Shown here: positions 63,875-64,000 of the stretch, one piece after another | Layout: the number at the start of each line of letters is the position of its first letter | Position numbering within the stretch: the first letter of the stretch is position 1 | DNA from: Erpobdella octoculata | Lineage: Eukaryota; Annelida; Clitellata; Hirudinida; Erpobdellidae | DNA length: 64,000 nucleotides | Direction: 5' to 3' | NCBI GenBank assembly: GCA_963978895.1 | Contig: OZ022242.1 | Coordinates: 11,593,941 to 11,657,940, forward strand | Made by a program: the position numbers and the translations under genes | The notes under the pieces: model-generated | Told to the model about the DNA's origin: nothing | The model's database searches: none | What the model saw: only the letters and a program-made list of their open reading frames with translations

Positions 63875-64000
63875 CTAGGTGTTTTGAACCCATATTTCAA
63901 GTACATCTAAATGCTACCTTGCATTTCAGTTACTTCTAGTTGTGTTGACCCCATAATTTTGGTTACATCTAGGTGTGTTGGTGTTGACCCGATATTTCAA
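63875..64000. repeat. Degenerate tandem repeat running off the window
   Basis: Units like gtgttgaccccataattttg and ggttacatctag repeat with about 50-bp spacing to the end. Confidence 0.55.

Overview
This is AT-rich nuclear DNA from a metazoan, most likely an aquatic invertebrate; the species cannot be fixed from sequence alone. The evidence is: genes split into many short exons with GT-AG introns, intron phases that chain exactly across 18 or 19 exons, long TA and other microsatellites, and a dense load of LINEs, SINEs, Helitron-like elements, hAT, pogo and Harbinger derivatives and foldback MITEs. There are no bacterial features, CRISPR arrays or operons.

Three host genes can be built. (1) On the minus strand, 5449-21628, a 19-exon gene encodes a 795-residue protein collinear with NSUN2, the tRNA cytosine-5 methyltransferase. 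Its frame is intact, but both catalytic cysteines and most of the SAM-binding loop are replaced, so it looks like a conserved pseudoenzyme. (2) On the plus strand, 29913-33047, a three-exon gene (741 residues) carries five perfect 23-residue STPR DNA-binding repeats. It ends in a C-terminal domain that is closely similar to that of the neighbouring MORC gene. (3) On the plus strand, 40915-55523, an 18-exon gene (843 residues) encodes a MORC3/4-type GHKL ATPase with a CW zinc finger, a SUMO-interaction motif and the same C-terminal domain.

Layout: 1-5.4 kb holds Helitron-like elements with minisatellite arrays, a broken LINE and a pogo-like element. 5.4-21.6 kb is the NSUN2-like gene, with a complete antisense two-ORF LINE in its large intron and MITEs in others. 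21.9-25.8 kb, just upstream of that gene, holds hAT elements with recognisable 8-bp target duplications, one nested inside another TIR element. 26.2-29.7 kb is a TIR-bounded block with a huge tetranucleotide array, a Helitron remnant and a LINE tail. 29.9-33.0 kb is the STPR gene. 33-40.9 kb is repeats and transposase relics. 40.9-55.5 kb is MORC, with hAT, pogo, Harbinger and foldback elements in its introns. 55.5-64 kb is repeat-rich with no gene recognised.

Working idea (inference): the STPR protein and the MORC ATPase are same-strand neighbours sharing one C-terminal domain. If that domain mediates self-association, the STPR protein could bring MORC to chosen DNA sites. SUMO-acceptor-like motifs in the STPR protein and a SUMO-interaction motif in MORC would give a second contact.
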